DNA from: Loxodes magnus
Taxonomy: Eukaryota > Ciliophora > Karyorelictea > Loxodida > Loxodidae
Direction: 5' to 3'
Assembly: GCA_946699065.1 (NCBI GenBank)
Contig: CAMPDV010000019.1
Coordinates: 1,302,001-1,366,000, forward strand
DNA: 64,000 nt
In this document: positions 47,362 to 60,418 of the stretch, piece by piece
How the letters are laid out: the number at the start of each line of letters is the position of its first letter
Position numbering within the stretch: the stretch's first letter is position 1
Made by a program: the position numbers and the translations under genes
The notes under the pieces: generated by a model
The model's database searches: none
Seen by the model: only the letters and a program-made list of their open reading frames with translations
What the model was told of the DNA's origin: nothing

Positions 47362-47630
47362 TTTTATTAAAGTTGAAAGTTAAGTTGGTTTTATATAAAT
47401 TTATGTTATAAATGATGATTTCAGAATACTTAATAGAATGAATATACTTTAATAGACTCACTATATTTAAAGGCAAATATACTTTATTAGAACCAACATT
47501 TTTAAATAGATTCATTGTAATAGAATGCTATGATGGCTAATTTAATTCTGTTATATTGAAAATTCTATTCAAACTTAACTTATATCATTATTTTATATAA
47601 AAGCACATATCTAAAAATTATTCTAAAACA

Positions 47631-48252
47631 ATGCAAACTGATTACCCATATTTTTAAATCAAGAGTTCAGACGATCTTAGAAACGAATCTATTTATTCTT
47701 TAGAGATAAAGAATTTAGATGGAGTTTGGAAATTAATCAAAGTCTCTAAAGCCAGCAATATTAGCATTTCTGAGCAGTAGGAAATAAAATCGGACATATC
47801 GGTATGATTGTGTAGAATTAATGGGCTGTAGATAATAAATCTTATTCTTACATGTTAGCTCACTGTTTATCTAAAGATGGTTTAGCAGTAATTAGAGTTC
47901 ACTTCTTCGATTATGAGTTTTAATGCTTTGCTGAACTTAGGAAATATGCAGCGGACTCAGAAATATTCAAAACTGAGTATCAAATAAATTATTCTCCATT
48001 GTCAGTTAGTTCTGGAATTGCAAAAATTATTTGTGGGTAACCATTCGACTGCAAGTCTTTTACAATGTCTATCTCCATGTAAATTGTATAAGATTTGTTA
48101 AAAAGGCAACAAAAAGAATTAACTACTAGATTCCTGAGACATGGCTTAATCAAATGATATAGAAATACTAAAAATTAATAAAACAACAACAAGGAAGAGA
48201 AGAGTGGACAGAAAGTGAAGCAGAAGATTTGGCAGATGTTTATTTCGATTGA
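47631..48252 (+). pseudogene. N-domain-only gene, right-arm copy, broken
   Basis: Mirror of 30149-30770, with the same 1-bp and 19-bp deletions. At about 48478-48486 (just downstream) it shares bases with the 8600 copy rather than with its arm partner at 29912-29921, so the sequence history here is mosaic. Confidence 0.75.
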
Positions 48253-49738
48253 GGAAGAACATTTTATAATATTTCAACTTATAAAGTGTTTTTAATTATC
48301 AAAAGTGCTTCATTCTTAATAATTTTCTAATAAGACTTTCATAAAGCAGTTTCATATTTGGGAGCATATGCATATATTCTTATAAATATATCTATTTTTC
48401 TAAAGAGTTAATATTATTTATTTATCAGTCTTACTAGAGTGATGAAGGACTAACAATTTTTAAATGTTTTTATAGTTTGATATAAGAAATCTATTAAAAG
48501 GTAAATTGACTCTTAGTACAATTAAGTAAGTTATGCTAAGCAATTAATTTTAATATATCTCTTAATTTTTTAAGATTGTTACAATACAAATAGCTGCTAA
48601 TATGTTTCCTAATATAATTGGGTTAACATACTTAATTTTATTACATTCTACTTTTCTTAAAATTTAGATTATTTCACTATTTCAAATATTCCGAATAATT
48701 ATCTTCAGTTACTTAAATGATGCTCATTGTAGTATTATCTAAATTATTAGCTATTAAAAGGATTTACTTAATCAATTAATTTTTAACTATTTTAGATTTA
48801 AATGCTGCTTGTAAATGTTTCTTTCCTAAAATTATTTGTTTATTCTTATCTTGTAAATTGTTAGCATTTAGTAATCTTCTTTATTTAAAGGTGTGTTTGA
48901 TTTCCTATGGTTTTTATAAGCTATAGTTGATAAACTTGTATTTTATTTTCAAATTTGCTTCTATTCGAATCTCTATTAATTTTTTACATTTGGAGAGAAA
49001 TTTAGTACCTTATATTTTTATTTATCTCACTATTACATTTTTATTTAGTTCTTAGTTACTTCATAGCGTTTAAGTATTTCAACTTAAAGTTTCCATTTAA
49101 ATTGGATGTAAAAATGAAACTAATTGTTTCTGCTCTTTGAGTATAGCTTCTCAATAGTTTTTTATTTCCAGCAAAGGTTACTATTTATTATTGCTTCTAA
49201 TATTTGATGGACTTGCTGCTGGCATTCTTAATTACATAAGTTAAAATATCTTATTTTTTATTAGATCGACTAGAATATTAAATAGATCCTTTGAGAAACA
49301 GTACCAATTTTAGTATTTTGGACATAGTTCATTAATCTTATACTATACGAACACTATCCTGAGTAAAAGTATTTTGTGTTTATACTTTAACTATTTATTA
49401 ATGCGAATTAGCAGAAGATAAATGATCGAACAACCTAGACAAATTTGCATTTTAATTTAATAAAAAGAAATTTGACTCTTTATAATCATTAAATTAATTA
49501 AGCACTAGATCTTGTTGTTTTATATAATTCAGCTTAATTAGAAGTCTCAAAAACTTGATTTAGCAAACACTAAAGAGAATATCAGAATAATCTAACTTTC
49601 TATAAGTAAAATTAAACAAAACATTTAATAGCATATAATTTTTACCTTTAAAGTAAATATGATTCAAGAATATGAAAATGTGAGGAACATTCTGTAAATT
49701 ATCTTGGTGGATTAAGTATTAGTAAATAAATAAATTTT
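48253..49738. other. Intergenic, mirror of 28654-30148
   Basis: Same content as the left arm with more substitutions outward; no gene called. Confidence 0.4.
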
Positions 49739-50136
49739 ATTATAGAACGTGAAGCACCTCTTTGGTTCGCAGCTCTTTCAATATTAATATTTAATATTAA
49801 AAAAGCTGTTTTCATATTTCTTATTTTATTCTATTCGTCCAATGAGTCACGTTAGCTTCTCCAAAGGGAAATCTACTTATAAAAAATTATTATTGAGGCT
49901 TTAATCAAATACTCCAGTCTTCTTGAATAAGATCCAAATAAAAATTATTAATTAAATCATTAGTAGGCCCGTCATTCAAACTTTTATACTGCTAGCGAGA
50001 ACCCTCGGTCAAGTTAGACTTGTCTCTTCCGAGCTTATCAACCATTCCCTATGATGGCTTCTAGTGTGAGATTACTCGAAAAGCAGTTTACACTGCACCA
50101 GATTATCTACTGGTTCTCTTGACCGTGACTTACATC
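49739..50136 (-). mobile_element. Unclassified interspersed element C, copy 3
   Basis: Mirror of copy 2 (28256-28653), about 95% alike by eye. It lacks the extra base that breaks the frame of copy 2, so the protein-like frame (Arg-Phe-Pro-Phe-Gly-Glu-Ala; Thr-His-Trp-Thr) stays open here as in copy 1. Confidence 0.55.
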
Positions 50137-51166
50137 CAAATTTGTTGTAATGATCATTATATCAATCTTTGTACTTAACAAGGAAAAATAATGTAAATTT
50201 AGAAAATTAATCTTTTTACAGTAGCAACTTTAATAAAAATGAACTTAATGGGAAGCCAAAATTATTTATTATTGGAAGTATTTGGTTAGACATAAATGGA
50301 GATGCTAAATATCATATAAATAAAAAATAAGTTAGTATTATTTTGAAAAGTATATGTCTATTTAGTTTATAAAAAAGATAAATATTCATAAATTAAAAAT
50401 GAACATTTTTTATGATCCTTCAATGTTTTAAAGTCATGCATTTTAAATACTCAGTTTATCCCTTAATAATTACAAACTTAATATTTATTAAATATTTTTC
50501 TCTTTTAAGTTCTTTTAATTATTAATCCTATTAGTTTTATATTCATAATGCTTTATACTCTCTAATAATATTGATATTCCTCTCTTATTTTTACTCCTAT
50601 TAAGATTATAAAATTTATGATTAATTTAATCCAAATCTACCTTCACAGAAAAACAGTAATATTACATTATGCAGCTTTGAAATAACTCATTCAGCTTTTA
50701 AAATTAAAAAGGATTAAATAGCCCATACGTGTTTGTTGCCAAAGAAATAAAACTTAAAAGCATGACATTTCAGTATAGAAGTCATAATTATAACAAAAGA
50801 AAACAAAATATTTATAAAGAACTAAAGGGTAAAGAGGCCATTGTTCATATAATAGTCAAAGTAAATCATATTTATAATCTGACGGAATCTTCACAGTCGT
50901 AATCAAATAATTTTAAAAAGACGCTCAGATTAAAGATTTAAATAAAAGCGAAAAAAAAAACGAAAAAAGATTAAAAGTAAAGATAAAAATTAAAGATTCT
51001 GATAAAATATATATTAAAAGTCAAATAAAATAATTGCATTTTACTTCTCTCTTAATTTAATTTCTTATACCAAGAAATTAAAGTTTTATTTCAACAAAAT
51101 AACTAGAAAATAAAAAAATCAAAATTTTAAATTGTAATCTAAAAAAAGTTTATTTAAAAAAGTTTA
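50137..51166. other. Intergenic, mirror of 27229-28255
   Basis: Diverged mirror of the left-arm flank; no gene recognised. Confidence 0.4.
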
Positions 51167-53155
51167 TCAGAACTATCTTTTTATCTAATTTCTAGAATTT
51201 GCCACTTCTTACTTCATACTCTCGTAAAGTTCAGATTAAGTAGTAATCTTCGTTTCCTCTATATTAAAATTTTAGATACTTCAATAAAAGGAAGCTTTAT
51301 TTTCTTTTACACAAATTTACTCATTTATATTAGAAAGACTATAAACTTTTGACTTACTAAAATCATTGTTCTTTACTACGTATTATACTAACTTAGTTAT
51401 TATTTAGCCTCCTTTATAACTAGGCTATATTTGAGAAATATATAAATCAGAATCGAAAATATCAAAGGAATTCGATAAATCTATTATTGATACTTTCTTT
51501 CTTCTGAACTCTTCGAAAAACTAGCTGTAAGCATTTTCTATCAAATAGTTTATTTTATCAATACTATTTCCAGGTAAAGGAATTTACTCCATCGCTCTAT
51601 ATACACCATAGTATTGATCATCATAAAAGCTCGGTCGATATTATAACATAACAATTAGATAAGGAGTTTTCTTATAGCATTAGTTTAAAATTTAGAGATA
51701 GTTTTACTTAAATTATCTCAGTCTTTCTTATAAAAGATGCATTCTTCCTAGAATTTCTCGAATATCATTTCCACCTATGCTTAGTAGAATATACTTAACA
51801 TTTTACAATTTTTAAAGTTCCATCATTGGTTAGAAAAATGATTCGTCAGGAAAGGGATCTCCTTAATTTCTTCGAACCTTTTTAGAAATAGTAGGATTAT
51901 TTCCATTTATAACATCTGTACTAGTGAATCCATCAGCAGCATAATTGATGATTTGAAGTTAAGGTAATTAATTTTTAATAAGTTAGGGTATAGATCATTT
52001 AGCTTTCTTAACCCATACAATGTTATCAATAGTTGTGTCTCCAATCAAAACGAGTTATTATTAATAATTATTTTATTATTTTAAAGATTACTAATTGTTA
52101 GTATTATGGTTATCATAAGAGTTCTAATAGATGGGATTGGAAACTTACATTAATTTATTAAAAGGAGTAATATTTTAATGTTTCTTAGAGTTTTATAGAT
52201 TTTATTAAGTCTCTGGAGATGAAGAAGTTTAAATTGAAAATCTGTCAACATATTATGCTTAAGAAACTTTAAGTTATATTTTCTATTGTTAGTTGAAATT
52301 TTCAATTCTTCATTAAAAGGTAGCCTTATTTTCTTTTACACAAACATCTTCATTTATATTGGAAAGACTGTAAACTTTTGACTTACTAAAATCATTATTC
52401 TATACTACGTACTATACTAACTTAGTTATTACCTATCCTCCTTTATAGCTCGGTTCTATTTGAGAAATATACAAATCTCGATCGAAAATATCAAAGGAAT
52501 TAGGTAAATCGATTATTGCCACTTTCTTTCTTCTGAACTCTTCGAAAAACTCACTGTAAAAACTTTCTATCAAGTAGTTTATTTTATCAACACTATTTCC
52601 ACCTAAGGGAATTTATTCCATCACTCTATACACACCATAACATTAGTCATCATAGAAGCTTGGACGATACTATAACATCACAATCAGGTTAGGAGTTTTC
52701 TTATAGCATTAGTTTAAAATTTAGAGATAGTTTTGCTTAAATTACCTCAATCTTTAAGGTAGAAGATGCATTCTTCCTAGAATTTCTCGAATATCATTTC
52801 CACCTATGCTTAGTAGAATATACTTTACACTTTACAGCTTTTAAAGCTCCATTAAGGGTTAGAAAAAGGATTCGTCAGGAAAGGGTTCTCCTTAATTTCT
52901 TCGAGCCTTTTTAGAAATGCTAGGATTATTTCCATTTATAACATCTGTACTTGTGAATCCATCTGCAGCGTAATTGATAACTTAGAGTAAAGGTAATGAA
53001 TCTCTAATAAGTGAGGGAATAGATTAATCAGTTTATTTGACTCATACGATGTTATCAATAGTTGTGTCTCCAATCAAAACGAGTTATTATCGAAGATAAG
53101 TTTTTTAGATCAGGTACATGGCATTTTTAGGATTTAAAGTTTTAGAGGTTTCCAT
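51167..53155 (-). CDS. Double-SGNH protein without N-domain, Ser-to-Thr in block I
   Basis: 662 aa, ATG 53155 to TGA 51167-51169, one intact frame. A short unrelated N-terminus of ~20 residues leads straight into SGNH domain 1 (53090-52300), then a linker resembling that of the 31040 gene, then SGNH domain 2 (52060-51180). In both domains block I reads Gly-Asp-Thr-Thr-Ile-Asp: the nucleophile Ser codon TCT is ACA, a two-base change. Block III is Gly-Gly-Asn-Asp; block V is Glu-Pro-Ser-Tyr in domain 1 and Gln-Pro-Ser-Tyr in domain 2. The missing Ser and His imply no classical esterase activity. A downstream in-frame ATG at about 53119 is an alternative start. The palindrome ends inside this gene. 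Confidence 0.78.
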
Positions 53156-55931
53156 ATATTAAAGCTGATTCTCTATCGATTTTTAATTAAAATTATGTTA
53201 TAATGAATTGATTGGTTTTATCATATTTTAATTAATGATATCATAAATTAAATATTTAATCAGATTTTCTTTTTATTTAGTAATAGTTATCTTTTCTAAC
53301 ATTTTTTTTAATATTTTTGATAAATTTTTTCTTTTTATATAATTTATTCTAAAATAAAGAAAATAAGAAAAGGAATCTTTTATTTAGTATTTTTTAATTT
53401 CTAAGTCTTTAATTTTAATTGATTTGAAGAATATTAGAATAAAACTTAAAATTTATACTAAACATTAAGTTACTCCTAGAAGCTATTTTTTTATTGGATG
53501 TATCTATACGAAGAAGATTTAAACTAAATTTTATATTTATCAATTTATTTTATTATTTAGGTTTACTTAATCTATCAATATTTATTTAGAAAATTATCAT
53601 CTTATAAAAAGCTTTAAAAAGAGAAATAATAATAAAGATACAGTATTATAAAAAAGTATAAGCTGATTTGGTCTTCTTAAGTAAAAAGGACTGTTTATTT
53701 TTTAATTTTAGACTAGTGACTTTTTGACTAAGTTATTTTTTAATTGTTGATTCAAAGTTAACTATAATTATAGATTCAATAAAGCTACTATTTTTATTAA
53801 TAACCTTTTCTTATTTTATGAAACTATAGAGTTTTTTGTTATTTAAACCTTATAAAGATATTTATATTCCAGCTATAATAGAAGCGCTTCATTATTTTTT
53901 GTTTTTTTATGAAAGTTATGTTGATTTGTTGTTAGCAGAATTAAAATTGCCTAAAATATATTTAGCTACTGGAGGATATTTCTTTGATTGCTTCAAGTTA
54001 TAAAAAGTGTTAGGGGTATTTTTTTCCTTCTTTGATTGACTAAGACATAGTCTATGTATTTTAATATTATTTATTATTTATTCTTATATCATTTATATAT
54101 AACTAAGAAGCTCTTTTATTAAATTAAGCTTATAATAGTGAAATTTTCTTACATAAGCTGAGAAAAAGTTAAGCAAAGATAACTGGCTAATTTATTGTCG
54201 ATAGACTCTTGTCTTCAATAGTCAATTAGTTAAAAATAAGTAATGAAAGGAGCAAAAGTTAGTTTTCCAATTCTAAAATAAGTAATAAATACCTGGAGGT
54301 AGCTATTATGCTTATATTTCAATCTGATTAAATCTAAAAAGCTTAAAATAAAATATAACTCTATAATAAGCACTGTCACCAAATTTATCCATAATTATCA
54401 TAATAGCTTTACAAAATAATAATCAAGCTTCTATAAAGGATTTTTGCAACTCTCTTTATTTGAATTAAGAATATTAGATAATAATAGTGAAAGCTTATTA
54501 TTATTTCAGTTTGATTAAACAAATTTTACAAAAAGAAATTTTTTGATGGAAAGTACTGAAATTGAAAATAAAATTGAAGCTAATAAGATATGTGGAACTA
54601 GTAGCTCTTAGAATGAGATTTATAGTTATAGGTTTGTTCATTTTATCATAAAAAAGCCATAAGTAACAGAACTTGAATAATTTCAATAAAGCTTCATTGG
54701 GCAAAAAAGAAAATGTGGTTCATAACTGTTTGATGATTTAAGGTGTTTACTTACTAATAATTTGCAAAAGCAGTTGCATAAAATTTAACTTCTTTCTTTC
54801 ATCATATATTCTTAAGACAACTGCTATTTTTCCTAAAGCTTTTTTATTTAATAATTTATCATAGAGATACAGCAAAAAATTAAGAGTTTTAAAATAGCTT
54901 TGAAATAAAAACTTTTTTAATATTAAACCTTTAAGAGATATATAATCGAAAGCCCTTATAGAGTAAAGATAAGCTTCAGCAGCTATTTAGTATATACCTC
55001 TTGACTCTTCCTTTCGTAATACTTCTTTTCATTCTCTCTATTTATTTCGTACTGTAGCATTTGAATTAGCCAAGGAGACTAAATTATTTATTTTTTATTA
55101 TAAGCTCTTAAGTATCTATGATGTATCTTTATTTTTACCATTTACTATATTTTAAACAAGCAATTAAGCAAGCAAGCTATCTTAATTCTATTTTAAAGCT
55201 TTAAAATACTTCATAATCATAACTTCTTATATTTATTCTAAAATTAAACATTTAGCTAAGCAACCAATTTTCTTTTATTTTCACTATATAATCTTAATAA
55301 TTCTAGCTTAACAAACATTTAACGAAATCTAACACTAAGTATAACTTTATTATTTAGAGTCCATTGAAAGAGGAACTTAACTATTGCTAAGTAATATCAG
55401 CCTGCTTTTACACTTTTAAATAAGATTAGTTTAGATTAATCAGATGTTCCATAATTAGAGATCTTAAAGTGTGCGATTATTAAAATGTTTCAATATTCTC
55501 TTAGTTTAAGTCATTCCTTATTTAAAAAGTATCGCTATTTACTCTTTGTACCCTTAATTCTATTATCTATAGATGCAAATATTCCTGACAAATTCAAATG
55601 AATCTAACAGATTAAGATTTCTTAAATAATATATTTATTATATATTCTAAGTCTTTTTAACTAAAATGAATAATAGAAAGGAGATAGAGAAGAGCTTGCT
55701 TTATTCTAGACTTACTTAAAGTTAATTTTCATTTCTAAATCTAGATTTTTATATTAATATCATGTAACATAACTTATATATATAACTTTGATAGCACTCA
55801 ATAAGTAAGCCAGATGACTTATTATTTTTATAAATGAATTAAGAATTAAAATTTTAATTATATGCAAGAGAAATTATAAACTACAAGCAAAAGGTCAAAA
55901 ACAATGGAATTATAATAAATTCTAAATAAGT
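53156..55931. other. Intergenic
   Basis: 2.8 kb of A+T-rich sequence. Only 54940-55030 is recognisable, as a relative of the 3' flank of the N-domain-only genes (3190-3280, 20470-20560), suggesting a deleted gene copy. No other gene seen. Confidence 0.4.
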
Positions 55932-57989
55932 TCATTCAATATCATCCATTAGATCCTCAGCTTTTACCTACTAAACTGGCTTATCTTCTACTGCTAAGAA
56001 AGCCTATTTCTCCTTTTCTGAAATTCCTGACTTAGCACTTTCATTACTACTAATTAAACTAATGCCATTTTACACAATCATTTTCCAGAACTCAGAATGC
56101 TAGCCTACTGAGAATTGTTTTATTTTGTTTAACATGAAATCATTAAACCATGGAGCTTCATCTTCTTTAACACATCCTTTTCTTAAAGCTGCTAGTCATT
56201 CGAGTGCTTGAGGATAGAAATTTTGTAGAAAGCTTCCAGTTATTCTTTAAATAATCAAGTCACCGAACTACTAAACAGCATCAGAAACTCTATCAGTAGT
56301 TCTATCATTTAAAAGTTGATTAAAATCCTCAATAGCATTATCTATTCTGATATTCGTATTAAAAACAGGAGCTGGCTCAAACTCTTTTTCTACTAGCATT
56401 TCTTAAGGCTCTTCTTTTATTTCTGCCCAGAAAGTAGCCTTTTTCTTAGCAAGTTCATTGACTTAAAGAGGGAATACTTCTTAAAGTTCTTGAGTATTAA
56501 TCTTTTTAACTAATTTTTCATCTGGATTAAGATACTTTAAAATATTAGGATCAAACTCAGGAATTCCTTCATTATTCATGCCTTTATACTCTATACATTA
56601 GTAAAAGTATTATAGTACAGGATTAAAAGTAGCCTTCACTTATAGAAGTTCACCCTCTTCTGGATCTTCTTAATCTAAATCCATTGCATCTATCATCTTA
56701 TCTATGGCATCTTGCTACATTTTTGTAGATTCTTTAAGAGGTCTGAAAGGAAAATCTCTAATATCTTCACAAGTTGGTAGCTGATTCATATAGAAGCACA
56801 TATATTTAGAGTGAATATAGGGAATTAGACAAACTAGTTTAGGGGCTTAATTATCTCTCCAAGTAAATCTTCCTATTATGTAAACATCTTTCTCAAAGCA
56901 AGCCATTACCATTGCATTGAAAGCCTTTTTGCTACTTTCGTTGTTACTTTGAGCGAGAACAATATCAACTCCAGACATGAATAAATCATGTTTTATATGT
57001 TTTTTATCTAAAAATCCCAAAAATAAAAAACTCTTAGACGATTAGAATTACATAGACTTCAAATCAGTTTCAGATACAGGAACCAACTTTTTTCCATAAT
57101 AGTATGCTTTTGTTATCTCGTCTTCATCTAGTTATTCTCTTGACGGATCGTCTCTCTTAGCATGGAAACGATTCATACCAACTTTTCCACTCGTAACTTC
57201 CTCGCTAAACTCCACTAACGTGCTATATTTACCTAGAGATGGCAGTTTCTCTTCCTTAACTTTAGAATAAATTTCTACAGGTAAGTTTAACTAAGTACCA
57301 AATTCGATAAAGCTTTTAAATTTGGCAACAGGATGAATTAGTCTCTTTTTAAATCTTTTATATATTTACATAGCAAATTCACTTGAGTATAAACCTCCTT
57401 CAGTTCCTTCAATTAACTAATTAAAGAAAACGAAGTTAGCTTATTAAGTTTTACTTAGCTTATTGTTTTAATTTTTACCTTCCTCTTGCATAGAAATAGT
57501 AATAAGATTAAGCTTTATTTCTGCTACATTAATTCGATCAATTATTTCAGGCAGTTGTTCAGAATCGTGAATTTCACTTGCTCCATCGGATACAATGAAA
57601 ATTCTTTTTATATACTTCTTTTTACCACATTTTTTCTGAATCATATCAACTGCAACAACTAGTCCATCAATTATATCCCCTTGTTCAGCAGTAGGTCCAA
57701 AACTTTCTAGATCAGATACTATTTATTTGTCTAATTACTCCAAATCTTTAGCTACATATACATTTTCATATCCTCCTTGAGCCTCATTTAAAGCATTATC
57801 CGTTTCTTCAGTTCCTACTAGAACTAACCCAAATAAATTATCCTTCCTATAAAAAATAAGTGACTATTACACCAAAAGTTGGACAGCTTTTCTAGCAATA
57901 TCAAATCTAGAAGTTCCCGACTCGTTTATTTTGCTTTCCATAGTTTTACCAATATCCAGAACCACAACGACCGCTTGTTTCCCCGCCAT
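55932..57989 (-). CDS. KU80: Ku80 (XRCC5 orthologue), DNA end-binding subunit
   Basis: 685 aa, ATG 57989 to TGA 55932-55934, no introns. Residues ~5-170 form the VWA domain (hydrophobic strand then Leu-Asp-Ile-Gly at 11-14; Leu-Val-Leu-Val-Gly-Thr at 55-60). Residues ~215-450 are the Ku core barrel (Tyr-Tyr-Tyr-Gly-Lys-Lys-Leu-Val-Pro at 296-304; Leu-Gly-Phe-Leu at 324-327; Gln-Leu-Pro at 403-405). Residues ~550-650 match the helical Ku80 C-terminal domain (Phe-Trp-Lys-Met-Ile-Val-Gln-Asn-Gly-Ile at 634-643), and the acidic tail Glu-Asp-Leu-Met-Asp-Asp resembles the DNA-PKcs-binding tail. Trp598 is TGA; many Gln are TAA/TAG. Ku70/Ku80 threads onto DNA ends in non-homologous end joining, and in Paramecium a Ku80 acts with the domesticated transposase in programmed DNA elimination. 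Length is near that of human Ku80. A broken partial copy lies at 22505-23310. Confidence 0.95.
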
Positions 57990-58885
57990 TTATTAATAAT
58001 AAATCGTTATCCTTTAATTTCCTTTTAAAACTAATTTAAATATATTTAATTCAAATAAAATGCCCTAACGGATTTTATAATTCAATTCCTTATCCTTTCT
58101 TAAATCTTTTCAATTCTGGTATACTCTTTTCTATACTCTTGCTACTAAAAATAATAATGCTATGAGGATGTTTTTATGCTTATAATGAAACAATAAAAAG
58201 TAGCTACTAGGTTTACTTACTGTGAATATTGTTTATTTCCTTTATACATAAATGTTAATAGATCATTACAATATGCAACATAACCTCATACACAACTTAC
58301 AATCTTACCACTTTTCGAATTATTCTTCCTTTTACTTAACAGAGTTAACTATATTTACTATTTATATATTTAATAATCATCTTAGCTATCAATTTCCCGC
58401 GTTATATTTTACTTAATATTGAGGTAATTTATTTTATTAGTCATTTTGATAGTAGACTAAATAATAGATATGTGTTAAGAATTTTTAGTAAAATAAGTTT
58501 AAAAATTAAACATGTTTGCTTTATAGACCGTTCTTTCTATTGTATAAAGCACAGTATTTTTTAGGATATTTTATAGATATCTAAAGATAAAGTCTTGCTT
58601 TTGTATATATTTAAAATAAAGCACTATGTTTGATATTTTTGCTAATAGTATCAAGTGTACAATGTGGATCTAGTTTTCAATAGAGTGTTTTGTTTGATAA
58701 ATGTTCTACTTCTTAAAATACTTTTGTTTGAAAAATTAGTATGATCAACTATGCTTTTTCTATTATAAGTGCTTAGTTTATTATATTATTCGAAGTTGCT
58801 TTGATAGTTTAATAAATGCATTAGAAGGAGTTATAGAGTATGAAATTAAGATATATAATGAATTAAATAAGCTCATTTTTTTGAT
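57990..58885. other. Intergenic between KU80 and CDPK
   Basis: About 0.9 kb separating the start of KU80 from the end of the upstream kinase gene on the same strand; too long for an operon-like arrangement. A+T-rich, no gene seen. Confidence 0.5.

Positions 58886-60418
<1,533 letters not shown>

Larger units (their letters stand above)
39606..52066. repeat. Right arm of large inverted repeat
   Basis: Reverse complement of 26335-38795 (see there). Differences from the left arm rise with distance from the centre, and a tract at about 45980-46320 differs because it resembles the central gene copy instead. Confidence 0.92.

Noticed and set aside
26335-52066. Palindrome as pure amplification or assembly artefact
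   Set aside because: Arms differ by substitutions, indels and a conversion tract, which a foldback of one molecule would not give; still, only spanning reads can exclude it fully.
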